From contig CAVPLC010000083.1 of NCBI GenBank assembly GCA_963705835.1, positions 1 through 64,000 of the forward strand: a stretch of 64,000 nucleotides of DNA, read 5' to 3'. This DNA comes from Palsa-504 sp963705835 (lineage in GTDB: Bacteria; Actinomycetota; Actinomycetes; Streptosporangiales; Streptosporangiaceae). The notes under the pieces were generated by a model. The model saw only the letters and a list, made by a program, of their open reading frames with translations. It did not search any database and had not been told where the DNA came from. The first letter of the stretch is position 1. Every line of letters starts with the position of its first letter. Below are positions 30,068-38,618 of the stretch, piece by piece. The translations under genes were made by a program, and so were the position numbers.

Positions 30068-31417
30068 ATGGGTGAAGCGGGTCAGCGCGGCCGACTGTTC
30101 GGTACCGACGGCGTCCGGGGGGTCGCTGGTCACGACCTGACCGCCTCCCTGGCCATGGACCTGTCCGTGGCCGCCGCGGCCGTCCTTCTCGGCTCGGGCC
30201 CCCCCACCGCTGTGGTGGGCCGCGATCCGCGCGCCTCCGGTGAGTTCCTCGAGGCGGCCGTGGTGGCCGGCCTGGCCGGCGCGGGTATCCACGTGCTCCG
30301 GCTCGGGGTCGTCCCGACGCCCGGCGTGGCCTACCTGACCAGAGCGCTGGGCGCCGCGTTCGGCGTGGTCATCTCCGCGAGCCACAATCCGGCCCAGGAC
30401 AACGGGATCAAGTTCTTCGGCCGCGGCGGCGTCAAGCTACCGGACGCCGTCGAGGACCAGATCGAGGACCGGCTCAGCCAGGGCCCCGCCCCCGGCGCCA
30501 GCACGTCGTTCGGCCGGGTCAGCGACGCCGGCGCCGAGCAGGAACGGTACCTGGACTACCTGCTCTCCACGCTGCCCGGCCCGAGGGCGCTGGCGGGCCT
30601 GCGGGTGGTGGCCGACTGCGCGCACGGGGCGGCGTACCGCATCGCGCCGCAGGCGCTGCGCCGGGCGGGCGCGGAGGTCATCGCGATCGGCGCCGAGCCC
30701 GACGGCCTGAACATCAACGCGGGCTACGGCTCGACCTGCCTGGGCACGCTGGCGGCGGCGGTCGTCGAGCACGGCGCGGACGCGGGCGTGGCCTACGACG
30801 GCGACGCCGACCGGTGCCTGGCGGTCGACGCGGACGGGCAGCTGCTCGACGGGGATCACATCCTGGCCGTGCTCGCGACCGAGCTGAAGGAATCGGGCCG
30901 GCTGGCTCGCGACGCGGTGGTCGTCACCGTGATGTCCAACCAGGGTTTCCACGTGGCCATGCGCGAGGCCGGCATCGAGGTGATCGAGACCCCGGTCGGG
31001 GACAAGTACGTGTCCGCGGCCATGCGGGACGGCGGGTACGTGCTCGGCGGCGAGCAGTCCGGGCACATCATCCTGCTCGAGCACGCCACGACCGGCGACG
31101 GGATCCTGACCAGCCTGCAGCTGCTCGCCTCGGTGAACCGCCGCGGGATGCCGATGGCGGCGGTGGCCAAGATGATGCGCAAGTACCCCCAGGTCCTGGT
31201 CAACGTGCCCGGCGACGCCTCGCGGCTCGGACCGCGGGTCGACGCCGCGGTCCTGCGGGCGCAGACCCAGCTCGGCGAGGCCGGCCGGGTCCTGGTGCGG
31301 CCGAGCGGCACCGAGCCCGCGATCCGGCTCATGGTCCAGGCCGCGGACGCGGACCTGGCCGAGCAGGTCATCGGCCAGCTCGCGGACGAGATCCGGCTGG
31401 CCCTCGCCGGCCGGTAG
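30068..31417 (+). CDS. glmM: phosphoglucosamine mutase
   Basis: The 449-residue enzyme converts glucosamine-6-phosphate to glucosamine-1-phosphate for peptidoglycan precursors. The phosphoserine motif SASHNP puts the active serine at S105. The metal loop DGDADR is at about residues 244-249, and the phosphate-binding RPSGTEPAIRLM is near the C-terminus. The start ATG 30068 follows GCGGGAGCGAC. It is downstream of rpsI, as in other actinobacteria. Confidence 0.97.
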   Translation: MGEAGQRGRLFGTDGVRGVAGHDLTASLAMDLSVAAAAVLLGSGPPTAVVGRDPRASGEFLEAAVVAGLAGAGIHVLRLGVVPTPGVAYLTRALGAAFGVVISASHNPAQDNGIKFFGRGGVKLPDAVEDQIEDRLSQGPAPGASTSFGRVSDAGAEQERYLDYLLSTLPGPRALAGLRVVADCAHGAAYRIAPQALRRAGAEVIAIGAEPDGLNINAGYGSTCLGTLAAAVVEHGADAGVAYDGDADRCLAVDADGQLLDGDHILAVLATELKESGRLARDAVVVTVMSNQGFHVAMREAGIEVIETPVGDKYVSAAMRDGGYVLGGEQSGHIILLEHATTGDGILTSLQLLASVNRRGMPMAAVAKMMRKYPQVLVNVPGDASRLGPRVDAAVLRAQTQLGEAGRVLVRPSGTEPAIRLMVQAADADLAEQVIGQLADEIRLALAGR

Positions 31418-31420
31418 ACC

Positions 31421-32940
31421 ATGCGATACGCCTACCAGGTCGCCGCGGTGCGCACCGCCGAGCGCGCCCTGATGGACCTGGTGCCAGAGGGCGCCCTGAT
31501 GCAGCGGGCCGCCGCCGGGCTCGCGTCGGCCTGCGCGTCCCTGCTGGCCACCCAGCCCGGGCACGTCTACGGGGCCCGGGTGGTCGTGCTGGCCGGCAGC
31601 GGAGACAACGGCGGGGACGCGCTGTACGCCGGCGCGCTGCTCGCCCGCCGCGGCGCGGCCGTCACCGCGATCGCGGCCGCACCCAAGATCCACGAGGGCG
31701 GCCGGACCGAGCTGCGCGCCGCGGGCGCCCGCGTGACCGACGGCCCGCAAGACGCCGCCGACCTGATCGCCGGGGCCGACCTGATCGTCGACGGCCTGCT
31801 GGGCATCGGCGGCCGCGGCGGCCTGCGGGAGCCCTTCGCCGGCCTGGCCCGGCTGACCGAGCAGGCCCGGCAGGGCGGCGCGACCGTGGTCGCCGTCGAC
31901 CTGCCGAGCGGCATCGACGCCGACACCGGAGCCGTGCCAGGCCCCGCGGTGCGCGCCGACGTCACGGTGACGTTCGGCACCATCAAGCCCGGCCTGCTGA
32001 TCGACCCCGGCGCCGGGTACGCGGGCGCCGTCGAGCTCGTCGACATCGGCCTGCGGCCGCACCTGGCCGGCGAGCCCGCCGCCATCGCCCCGCAGCGGGA
32101 CGACATCGCGCGCGGCTGCCCCGGCCCGGGCGCGAGTCGGACAAGTACCGCCGGGGCGTGGTCGGCCTGCTCGCGGGCAGCGACCGGTTCGCGGGCGCGG
32201 CCGTGCTGGCCACCGGCGGGGCGGTGCGCGGCGGGGCCGGGATGGTGCGGGTGGCGACCGAGGACGTGCCCGCCGCCGCGGTGCGGCAGGCGTGGCCGGA
32301 GGCGGTGCTCACCGTGCACCCCGACCAGGGCGACTGGGATCTCGGCGCGGTGGGCCGGGTCCAGGCCTGGGTCGCGGGTCCGGGCATGGGCACCGGCCAG
32401 GACGCGGCGGCACGGCTCGCCGCGGTGCTGGCCACCGGGCTGCCGGTGCTGGTCGACGCGGACGGGCTGACCATCGTGAGCCAGACCCCGGGCCTGCTGC
32501 CGCGCCAGGCGCCGACGCTGATCACGCCGCACGCCGGGGAGCTGGGCCGGCTGCTCGGCACCGACCCGGCCGACGTCGAGGCGCGTCGCCTCGAGCACGC
32601 CCGCCGGGCGGCCGACGAGCTCGGCGTCACCGTGCTGCTCAAGGGCTCGACCACGGTGATCGCGCGGCCGGGTGACCCGACCGTCCTGGTGAACCCGACC
32701 GGGACGCCGTGGCTGGCCACGGCGGGCACGGGTGACGTGCTGTCCGGGCTGGCCGGCGCGCTGCTCGCGCAGGGCCTGGAGCCGGCCTGGGCCGGCGCGG
32801 CCGCCGCCTACCTGCACGGCATGGCCGCCCGGCTGGCCGCGGCCCGGGGGCCCTACGGCCCATCGGAGGCCCCGATCGGGGCCTCCGATGTGGTCAGGTC
32901 GCTGCCGGACGCCTTCCGGAGCCTGGCCGCTCCCTTATGA
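31421..32940 (+). CDS. nnr: bifunctional NAD(P)H-hydrate epimerase/dehydratase (frame broken)
   Basis: The N-terminal YjeF epimerase domain (AGSGDNGGDALYAG at about residues 58-71, VDLPSGIDADTG) is read in one frame. The C-terminal dehydratase domain (YRRGVVGLLAGSDRF, TPHAGELGRLLG, GTGDVLSGLAGALLAQG) is in another, ending at TGA 32940. The switch lies at about 32105-32125 and requires a lost base or an extra CG. Together the halves make the usual fused enzyme that repairs hydrated NADH and NADPH. It begins 3 bases after glmM. A sequencing indel is likely. Confidence 0.83.
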
Positions 32941-32946
32941 GCCTGA

Positions 32947-34611
32947 TCAGCAGGGGTTGTTCGCCAGCGTCTGGTGGAAGTCCTCGAACTTGTACTGGAC
33001 CGCCGGCTGCCCGTTGGTCACGACCGGGTAGAACAGCTTGAGCAGGTTCTTGTACTCGGTGACCGACGAACCCCCGAAGGAATTCGTGGTGCCCAGCATG
33101 TGCGCGCCGCCTTCCCGCCAGGTGCAGAACGGGCCGAACCCCGACGTGGTGAAGATCGGGTAGAACTGCGCCCCCGGCGGCGGGTTCACGCAGCCCACGC
33201 CGCTACTCGGGTCGCAGTACGGCCCGGGGCCGCCCACGTTGGCGTACTCGGTGCGCGGCATGTCCGCCTCGAACGCCACCTGCGAGTAGCGCCCGAACCC
33301 GTTGAACCGCGGGCTGGTCAGCGTGATCGGCTGCGCGTCGAAGAGGAACTGGTGGAACAGCGACCCGGTGCCCGGCCAGTTGTTGGCGTACTCGGGACCG
33401 TCGAAGTCGTTGTCGGTCCCGAGGCACCCGCTGATCGGCACCCGCGTACTCTGCGAGGCGGCGAAGCACCCGACGTCGTCGTTGTCCAGGGTGCCGTTCT
33501 TCTCGGTGACCCCGGCCGCGGTGCAGGCGCCGCTCGTGGGATCCGCGGTCGCGCAGTACTCGAAGTGCCCGATCTCGTCGGAGAACGCCACGTTGTAGGA
33601 GTGCGCCGCCCACGGCACGCGGGTATCCGGGCTCGAGGTGGAGTACATCGGGTGGAACGCGTACGGCGTCACGCTGCACGCCGTGGCGGAGGGCTGGTAG
33701 TTGACCTGGGCGAAGCCGTTGGCCGGGCTCGCGGTCATCGAGCCCGAAGTGTGCGCGGTCAGGTCATCGACGATGATGCGCAGGCCGTCTGACGTGTCGG
33801 ACATGCGCACGCTGAGCGCGTCGCCCGACTTCATGAACAGGTCCTTCGTCGGGTCGGGCGTGTAGGTCGCCAGGGTGGCGTCCTTCGGGTTGGCCGGGGC
33901 CTGGGCCACGCCGTTCTTGGTGATAAACGCGAAGTTCACGTACTCCAAGCCCACCGTGTTAAGGCACGTGGCGTTGTTGTTCACGCCTGCAGGGTTGGAG
34001 CTGTAGCTGTCGATGTTCAGCGCGGCGCACCACTGCCTGGCGTCGCAGCTGTTGCCCGCGGGCCACGACACCCAGCCGGGCGGATAGAACTGCATCTCCA
34101 TGAACGCGGTACCCGGGTGCTTGCCGATGAACTGCGGGGAGGCCGGATCCGGGCTGTTGAAGATGTTGGCGTCGGTGTCTGCGGCGCAGTTGGTGGTGAA
34201 GTTGGGGAACGACTGGGAGTCGCACATCGCCATGCCCACCCAGAACGCCGGGTGAAGCTGGAAGTTGTCGGTGCCTCCCGTGCCGTTCTGCTTGGGCGGT
34301 ACCGGCGGGTCCTTGGGCAGCCGCAGCACGTAGCTGTCGTTGTTACCCGAGCCTGCCTGGTGGCTGTAGAACAGCAGCGACGGCTCGTCGTGGCCGACGT
34401 AGCTGCCGTTGTAGCCGGACGGCCCGTACGCGTTGGACACGTCGGCGCAGTCCGCGCCGTGCGAGACGGCGCTGCACAGACCCCACTTCAGCGAGTTCTG
34501 GGCCGGCTGGGCCTGCGACGCGACGGCCGAACCGGGCACCGCGGCCATGGCCGCAGCCAGGAGCGCGGCGGCCGGGAGGATCACTCCGATGCGCCATTGC
34601 TTCCACCGCAT
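32947..34611 (-). CDS. large secreted protein of unknown function
   Basis: The start chosen, ATG 34611, gives a clear signal peptide (MRWKQWRIGVILPAAALLAAAM, cleavage near SAVASQA) and a 554-residue product; an in-frame ATG at 34677 would add 22 hydrophilic residues. AGGAAGGACT lies about 12 bases upstream. The mature protein is Asn/Pro/Gly-rich with many cysteines (for example CDSQSFPNFTTNC, CDARQWC, CDPSSGVGC), probably disulfide-bonded. There is no wall-anchor motif. I recognise no catalytic family. It sits alone between housekeeping genes, convergent with nnr (6 bases apart) and divergent from alr. Confidence 0.85.
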   Translation of the reverse strand: MRWKQWRIGVILPAAALLAAAMAAVPGSAVASQAQPAQNSLKWGLCSAVSHGADCADVSNAYGPSGYNGSYVGHDEPSLLFYSHQAGSGNNDSYVLRLPKDPPVPPKQNGTGGTDNFQLHPAFWVGMAMCDSQSFPNFTTNCAADTDANIFNSPDPASPQFIGKHPGTAFMEMQFYPPGWVSWPAGNSCDARQWCAALNIDSYSSNPAGVNNNATCLNTVGLEYVNFAFITKNGVAQAPANPKDATLATYTPDPTKDLFMKSGDALSVRMSDTSDGLRIIVDDLTAHTSGSMTASPANGFAQVNYQPSATACSVTPYAFHPMYSTSSPDTRVPWAAHSYNVAFSDEIGHFEYCATADPTSGACTAAGVTEKNGTLDNDDVGCFAASQSTRVPISGCLGTDNDFDGPEYANNWPGTGSLFHQFLFDAQPITLTSPRFNGFGRYSQVAFEADMPRTEYANVGGPGPYCDPSSGVGCVNPPPGAQFYPIFTTSGFGPFCTWREGGAHMLGTTNSFGGSSVTEYKNLLKLFYPVVTNGQPAVQYKFEDFHQTLANNPC

Positions 34612-34634
34612 GATTGTTGAGTCCTTCCTGTGCG

Positions 34635-34710
34635 TTTGACGGACATCCGCTCTAGTCTGGCCGTCATTCTCTGCCATGAAAAGAGCTAAGATGTAACCAT
34701 TTGACGGACA
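34635..34710. repeat. 11-bp direct repeats in the divergent alr control region
   Basis: TTTGACGGACA occurs at 34635-34645 and 34700-34710, 65 bp apart, between the secreted-protein gene and alr. The right copy also contains a -35-like TTGACG followed after 16 bp by TACGTT (34723-34728), a candidate promoter toward alr. The pair could be a regulator-binding site. Confidence 0.4.
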
Positions 34711-34776
34711 AACCGGGATATTTACGTTCTAACACGTGTATTTTTGAGCAGGGTCGGCACATGCGGTCCGGGCCGG

Positions 34777-34782
34777 TAGCTT
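34777..34782 (+). promoter_or_regulatory. alr: -10-like element just upstream of alr
   Basis: TAGCTT lies eight bases before ATG 34791, where no Shine-Dalgarno sequence is visible, consistent with a leaderless transcript. Confidence 0.35.
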
Positions 34783-34790
34783 TATTCGTC

Positions 34791-35909
34791 ATGGACAGGC
34801 AGGCGCGCGTCGATCTCGCGACGATCACCGCGAACGTGGCCGCGCTGTGCGAGCTCGTGCGCGGCAGCCAGGTGATGGCCGTGGTCAAGCAGGACGCCTA
34901 CGGTCACGGCCTGGTGCCCTGCGCGCGGGCCGCGCTGGCCGGGGGCGCCCGCTGGCTCGGCGTCGCGCACGTGCCCGAGGCCCTGGCGCTGCGGCAGGCC
35001 GGGATCACCGCGCCGCTGCTGTGCCTGATGGGCGTGCCCGGGCACGCGCACGAGGACGCGATCCGGGCCGACGTCGACCTGACCGCCGGCTCGACCGGGC
35101 TGCTCAGGTGGATCGCGGCGGCGGCCACCCGGTCCGGCCCGCCCGCCCGGGTGCACCTGGAGGCCGACACCGGGCTGAGCCGCGGCGGCGCCACCCGCGC
35201 GGACTGGACCGCGCTGGTCGACGCCGCTCTGGCGGCCCAGGCCGCCGGCCTGATCCAGGTGGTCGGCCTGTGGTCCCACTTCGCCTGCGCCGACCTGCCC
35301 GGGCACCCGTCGGTGGCCGCCCAGCTCGCCGCGTTCGCCGACGCCGTGGACGACGCGGAGAAGGCGGGCCTCACGCCGGAGATCAGGCACATCGCCAACA
35401 CCGCCGCCGCGCTGACCGTGCCGGAATCCCGGCTCGACCTGGTGCGCTTCGGCGGCGCCGTGTACGGCCTGTCCACCCTGCCGGGCGGCGCGCCGTCGTG
35501 GCTGCGGCCGGCGATGTCCCTGCGCGCCCGGCTGGCCCTGGTCAAGCGGGTGCCGCCGGGCTCGGGTGTCTCCTACGGCTACCGGTACGTCACGGAAAGG
35601 GAGACCACGCTCGGCCTGGTGCCGCTCGGCTACGCCGACGGCGTGCCCCGCGGGGCCGCCGGCCTGCCGCTGGTGAGCGCGCGCGGCCGCCGCTGGCCGA
35701 TCGCGGGCACGGTGTGCATGGATCAGTTCGTCGTCGACTTCGGCGACGAGCCGGTGGCCGCCGGCGAGGAGGTCGTCCTGTTCGGCCCGGGGGAGGACGG
35801 CGAGGCCACCGCGCAGGAGTGGGGCGAGGCGCTCGGCACCATCTCCTATGAGATCGCCACCGGCATCGGGGCCCGGGTTCCGCGGAGTTATCCGGGCGGT
35901 CTTGAATGA
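34791..35909 (+). CDS. alr: alanine racemase
   Basis: The 372-residue PLP enzyme makes D-alanine for peptidoglycan. The start ATG 34791 gives MDRQARVDLATITANVAAL; earlier in-frame codons add 30 atypical residues. The PLP lysine is K33 in VVKQDAYGHG. The opposite catalytic tyrosine lies in VSYGYRY at about residue 262, and CMDQFVVDFG is present. The stop overlaps tsaE by four bases (ATGA), without the hydrolase gene that often intervenes in Streptomyces. Confidence 0.96.
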   Translation: MDRQARVDLATITANVAALCELVRGSQVMAVVKQDAYGHGLVPCARAALAGGARWLGVAHVPEALALRQAGITAPLLCLMGVPGHAHEDAIRADVDLTAGSTGLLRWIAAAATRSGPPARVHLEADTGLSRGGATRADWTALVDAALAAQAAGLIQVVGLWSHFACADLPGHPSVAAQLAAFADAVDDAEKAGLTPEIRHIANTAAALTVPESRLDLVRFGGAVYGLSTLPGGAPSWLRPAMSLRARLALVKRVPPGSGVSYGYRYVTERETTLGLVPLGYADGVPRGAAGLPLVSARGRRWPIAGTVCMDQFVVDFGDEPVAAGEEVVLFGPGEDGEATAQEWGEALGTISYEIATGIGARVPRSYPGGLE

Positions 35910-36412
35910 TTTTTTTTCCGAACGGGCAGTGGTGCGCGCCCTCGGACCTGCGCATCGCCACCCACGCGGCCATGCAGGACCTCGGGCGCGAACTGGCCGC
36001 GCAACTGCGCGCCGGAGACCTGGTGGTCTTGACCGGGCCGCTGGGCGCGGGCAAGACCACGCTCGTGCAGGGGATCGGCGAGGGTCTGCGGGTCCGCGGC
36101 CCCGTCACCTCTCCCACCTTCGTGATCGCGCGGGTCCACCCTCCGCTGGCCGGATCCGGGCCCTCGCTCGTGCACGCCGACGCCTACCGCCTCGGCAGCG
36201 TCGCCGAGGTGGACGACCTGGACCTGGACGCGGACATCGCCAGCGCCGTCACGGTCGTGGAGTGGGGCGAAGGCCTGGCCGAAGGCCTCGCCGAGGACCG
36301 GCTGGAGATCGCGATTCAGCCCGACCCCGACGGCGACGCACGCACCGTCCGGCTCACCGGTCATGGCGCTCGGTGGCATACGGCGCTCACCGGCTGCGCA
36401 GATCGTTTATAG
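35906..36412 (+). CDS. tsaE: tRNA threonylcarbamoyladenosine biosynthesis ATPase TsaE
   Basis: The 168-residue ATPase has a Walker A motif GPLGAGKT at 44-51 and the SPTFVIARVH and HADAYRL segments of TsaE. It works with TsaB and TsaD to form t6A at position 37 of ANN-decoding tRNAs. The ATG overlaps the alr stop. The first codons run through a T7 tract and CCGAACGGGC (35918-35927), a motif also found inside the pcrA interruption (56306-56315). Confidence 0.94.
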   Translation: MIFFPNGQWCAPSDLRIATHAAMQDLGRELAAQLRAGDLVVLTGPLGAGKTTLVQGIGEGLRVRGPVTSPTFVIARVHPPLAGSGPSLVHADAYRLGSVAEVDDLDLDADIASAVTVVEWGEGLAEGLAEDRLEIAIQPDPDGDARTVRLTGHGARWHTALTGCADRL

Positions 36413-36481
36413 TTCCGCTGTACTGATCCCCGGTTCGCCTATCGCGCCGTTACGTACCGTATCCCTCTCCGGAGGCGTTCC

Positions 36482-37450
36482 GTGCCCGAGCAGGAATTCC
36501 AGGACCCGCCGCCGTGGGCTGACCTGCCACCGGTCGGTCCGGCACGGCCGCAGCCCGCCGCCGGTGCCCGTCACGGCGGCCGGGCGAGCGCCGAATACCC
36601 CATGGGATCCTGGCAGACCGAGCCCTCCGACGTGCCATTCGACGGGCCGCGGCAGGAGGACGACGGGGAACGGCCGCCGTCGTGGGCCGGGCCGGACGCC
36701 GATGACGAACAGCCGTCCCCCGCGCCGCCGCGCGCCCCGGGCGGGCGGGCCCTGCGGGCCGCGGCACGCAGGCGGCGGCGGTTGCTGGTCATGCTGGCGG
36801 GCCTGGTGGTGGCGGCCGGGGCGGTGACCGCCGTGGTGCTGCTCGCGGCGGGCGGGCCGGGTCCGGCGTCGGTCGTGCCGGGCACGCTGATCACCACGTT
36901 CCAGCGCGGTGAGCTCCAGCAGGTGCCGGACGCCTGTGGCTCGGTCCCGTCGGCCACCGTCCAGCACTACCTGCCGGGCAAGGTCAAGGTGGCGTCCCCG
37001 CTGCCGGTAGACGGCGCCGCCGAGTCGGCCTGCAACTGGACCGTCGACCAGGCCCCGGTCTACCGGCTGCTCCAGCTCAACCTGCTCGCCTACGCGCCGA
37101 ACGGCCTGGCCAGCGGCAATGGCAGCGCTACCTTCGCCGCGATCGACGCGTACGATTCCGCGCTGGCGGGCATGCAGGACCCGCCGGCGCATTCGGCCGA
37201 GCCGCGCGCGATCGTCACCACGCTCCCCGGCCTGGGGGACGAGGCCTTCAGCGCCACGCAGGTGTTCCGGCGCGGCGGGGCGGTCACCGACGTGGCCACC
37301 GTGGTCATCCGCTACCACAACGTGGTGGTGACGGCGACGGTGAACGGGCTGCAGCACTCCAACCGCGGCAACTACGGGCCGGTCTCGGCGTCCCAGCTGT
37401 CTTCGGCCGCCCTGGCCTTCGCGCAGTCGGCCGAGGCCGCATTGCACTAG
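36482..37450 (+). CDS. membrane-anchored extracytoplasmic protein, DUF3558-like
   Basis: The 322-residue product starts at GTG 36482, preceded by CCGGAGGCGTTCC. Residues 1-95 are a Pro/Asp-rich cytoplasmic segment, then a basic patch and one membrane helix (RLLVMLAGLVVAAGAVTAVV). The outer domain has two cysteines in the spacing seen in DUF3558-type proteins (PDACGSVP and SACNWTVD). It lies between tsaE and tsaB, and the function is unknown. The family assignment is a weak pattern match. Confidence 0.75.
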   Translation: MPEQEFQDPPPWADLPPVGPARPQPAAGARHGGRASAEYPMGSWQTEPSDVPFDGPRQEDDGERPPSWAGPDADDEQPSPAPPRAPGGRALRAAARRRRRLLVMLAGLVVAAGAVTAVVLLAAGGPGPASVVPGTLITTFQRGELQQVPDACGSVPSATVQHYLPGKVKVASPLPVDGAAESACNWTVDQAPVYRLLQLNLLAYAPNGLASGNGSATFAAIDAYDSALAGMQDPPAHSAEPRAIVTTLPGLGDEAFSATQVFRRGGAVTDVATVVIRYHNVVVTATVNGLQHSNRGNYGPVSASQLSSAALAFAQSAEAALH

Positions 37451-37461
37451 GTCGCAGCCAC

Positions 37462-37467
37462 TAGGCT
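37462..37467 (+). promoter_or_regulatory. tsaB: -10 of a probable leaderless tsaB transcript
   Basis: TAGGCT ends seven bases before the GTG start of tsaB. No ribosome-binding site precedes that start. Confidence 0.45.
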
Positions 37468-37474
37468 GTTCGAC

Positions 37475-38125
37475 GTGCTGGTGCTGGGGTTTGACACGGC
37501 GACGCCCGCGGTGAGCGTGGCCCTGCATGACGGGGAACGCGTCCTCTCGCAGGCGTGTACCACCGACGCCCGGCGGCACTCCGAGCTGCTCGCGCCCATG
37601 ATCGCGAAGGTGATGGCCGACGCGGGCGCGTCGCGCGCTGATCTCACCGACATCGCCGTGGGGGTGGGGCCAGGGCCCTATACCGGGCTGCGGGTGGGCG
37701 TGGTGACCGCCCGCGTCCTCGGGTCCGTGCTCGGCATCCCCGTGCACGGCGTGTGCTCCCTGGACGTGATCGCTGTCCGCGGTGCGGCGGCCGGGCGGGA
37801 GTTCGCGGTGGCTACCGACGCCCGGCGCCAGGAGGTCTACTGGGCCCGGTACGACGCGGCCGGCCGGCGGACGGACGGCCCGCACGTGGGCCGGGCCGGC
37901 TCGATCGAGGGCGCCGCGGGCCTGGCCGTGGCGGGCGCCGGCGGGCTCCTCTACCCGGAGGCGTTCGGCGAGGTGATCGGGCCCGCGTACCCGGACGCCG
38001 CGACGCTGTGCGGGATCGTCGCGGGCCGGCCCGCGGGGGCGGCGCTGCTCCCGCCGGAGCCGCTGTACCTGCGGCGGCCGGACGCCAGGGAGCCCGGGCC
38101 GCCCAAGCGGGTCACGCCGTCATGA
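37475..38125 (+). CDS. tsaB: tRNA threonylcarbamoyladenosine biosynthesis protein TsaB
   Basis: The 216-residue ASKHA-fold protein starts MLVLGFDTATPAVSVALHDG at GTG 37475. The segments RRHSELLAPMI and VGVGPGPYTGLRVGVVTARVLG are typical. TsaB is the scaffold partner of TsaD. The gene appears to be transcribed from its own leaderless promoter. rimI follows 10 bases after. Confidence 0.94.
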   Translation: MLVLGFDTATPAVSVALHDGERVLSQACTTDARRHSELLAPMIAKVMADAGASRADLTDIAVGVGPGPYTGLRVGVVTARVLGSVLGIPVHGVCSLDVIAVRGAAAGREFAVATDARRQEVYWARYDAAGRRTDGPHVGRAGSIEGAAGLAVAGAGGLLYPEAFGEVIGPAYPDAATLCGIVAGRPAGAALLPPEPLYLRRPDAREPGPPKRVTPS

Positions 38126-38135
38126 AGGCCCCGTC

Positions 38136-38618
38136 ATGAAAGCACGGCAGGCCGACGCCCCGCAGATCCGGCTGCGGGACATGAGCAAGACGGACATGCC
38201 CCGGATCATGGCGCTGGAGCACGAGCTGTTCCCCGAGGACGCGTGGACGCAGGAGATGTTCGCGGGGGAGTTCGCGCAGCCGCCCTCGCGCCGGCTCTAC
38301 CTGGTGGCCGAGGAGGGGGACGCGCTGATCGGGTACGCGGGGATGATGTTCACCGGCGGATCCCAGGCCGACGTGGTGACGCTGGCCGTGGACCCCGCGC
38401 ACTGGGGCCAGGGCACGGGCACGGCCCTGCTCTGCGCGCTGGTCGACGAGGCGGCCAGGCGCGGGTACACCGAGGTCCTGCTCGAGGTGCGGGAGGACAA
38501 TCCGCGGGCGCGGCGGCTCTACCTGCGGCACGGTTTCACCGAGATCGGGATCCGGCGCGGGTACTACCAGCCCTCCGGGGTCGACGCCGTGGTCATGCGG
38601 AAGGCGCTGACCTCATGA
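38136..38618 (+). CDS. rimI: ribosomal protein S18-alanine N-acetyltransferase, GNAT family
   Basis: The 160-residue GNAT protein contains the acetyl-CoA-binding segment GQGTGTALLCALVDEAARRG at about residues 92-111 and the RLYLRHGFTEIGIRRGYYQPSGVDAVVM end typical of RimI. Position between tsaB and tsaD is conserved in many bacteria. The stop overlaps the tsaD start (ATGA). Its substrate could be another N-terminus. Confidence 0.88.
   Translation: MKARQADAPQIRLRDMSKTDMPRIMALEHELFPEDAWTQEMFAGEFAQPPSRRLYLVAEEGDALIGYAGMMFTGGSQADVVTLAVDPAHWGQGTGTALLCALVDEAARRGYTEVLLEVREDNPRARRLYLRHGFTEIGIRRGYYQPSGVDAVVMRKALTS

Noticed and set aside
30814..31420. Upstream part of the 708-codon frame that ends in the nnr dehydratase domain
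   Set aside because: Its first 430 residues are an out-of-frame reading of glmM and the YjeF domain; only the part after about 32115 is real.
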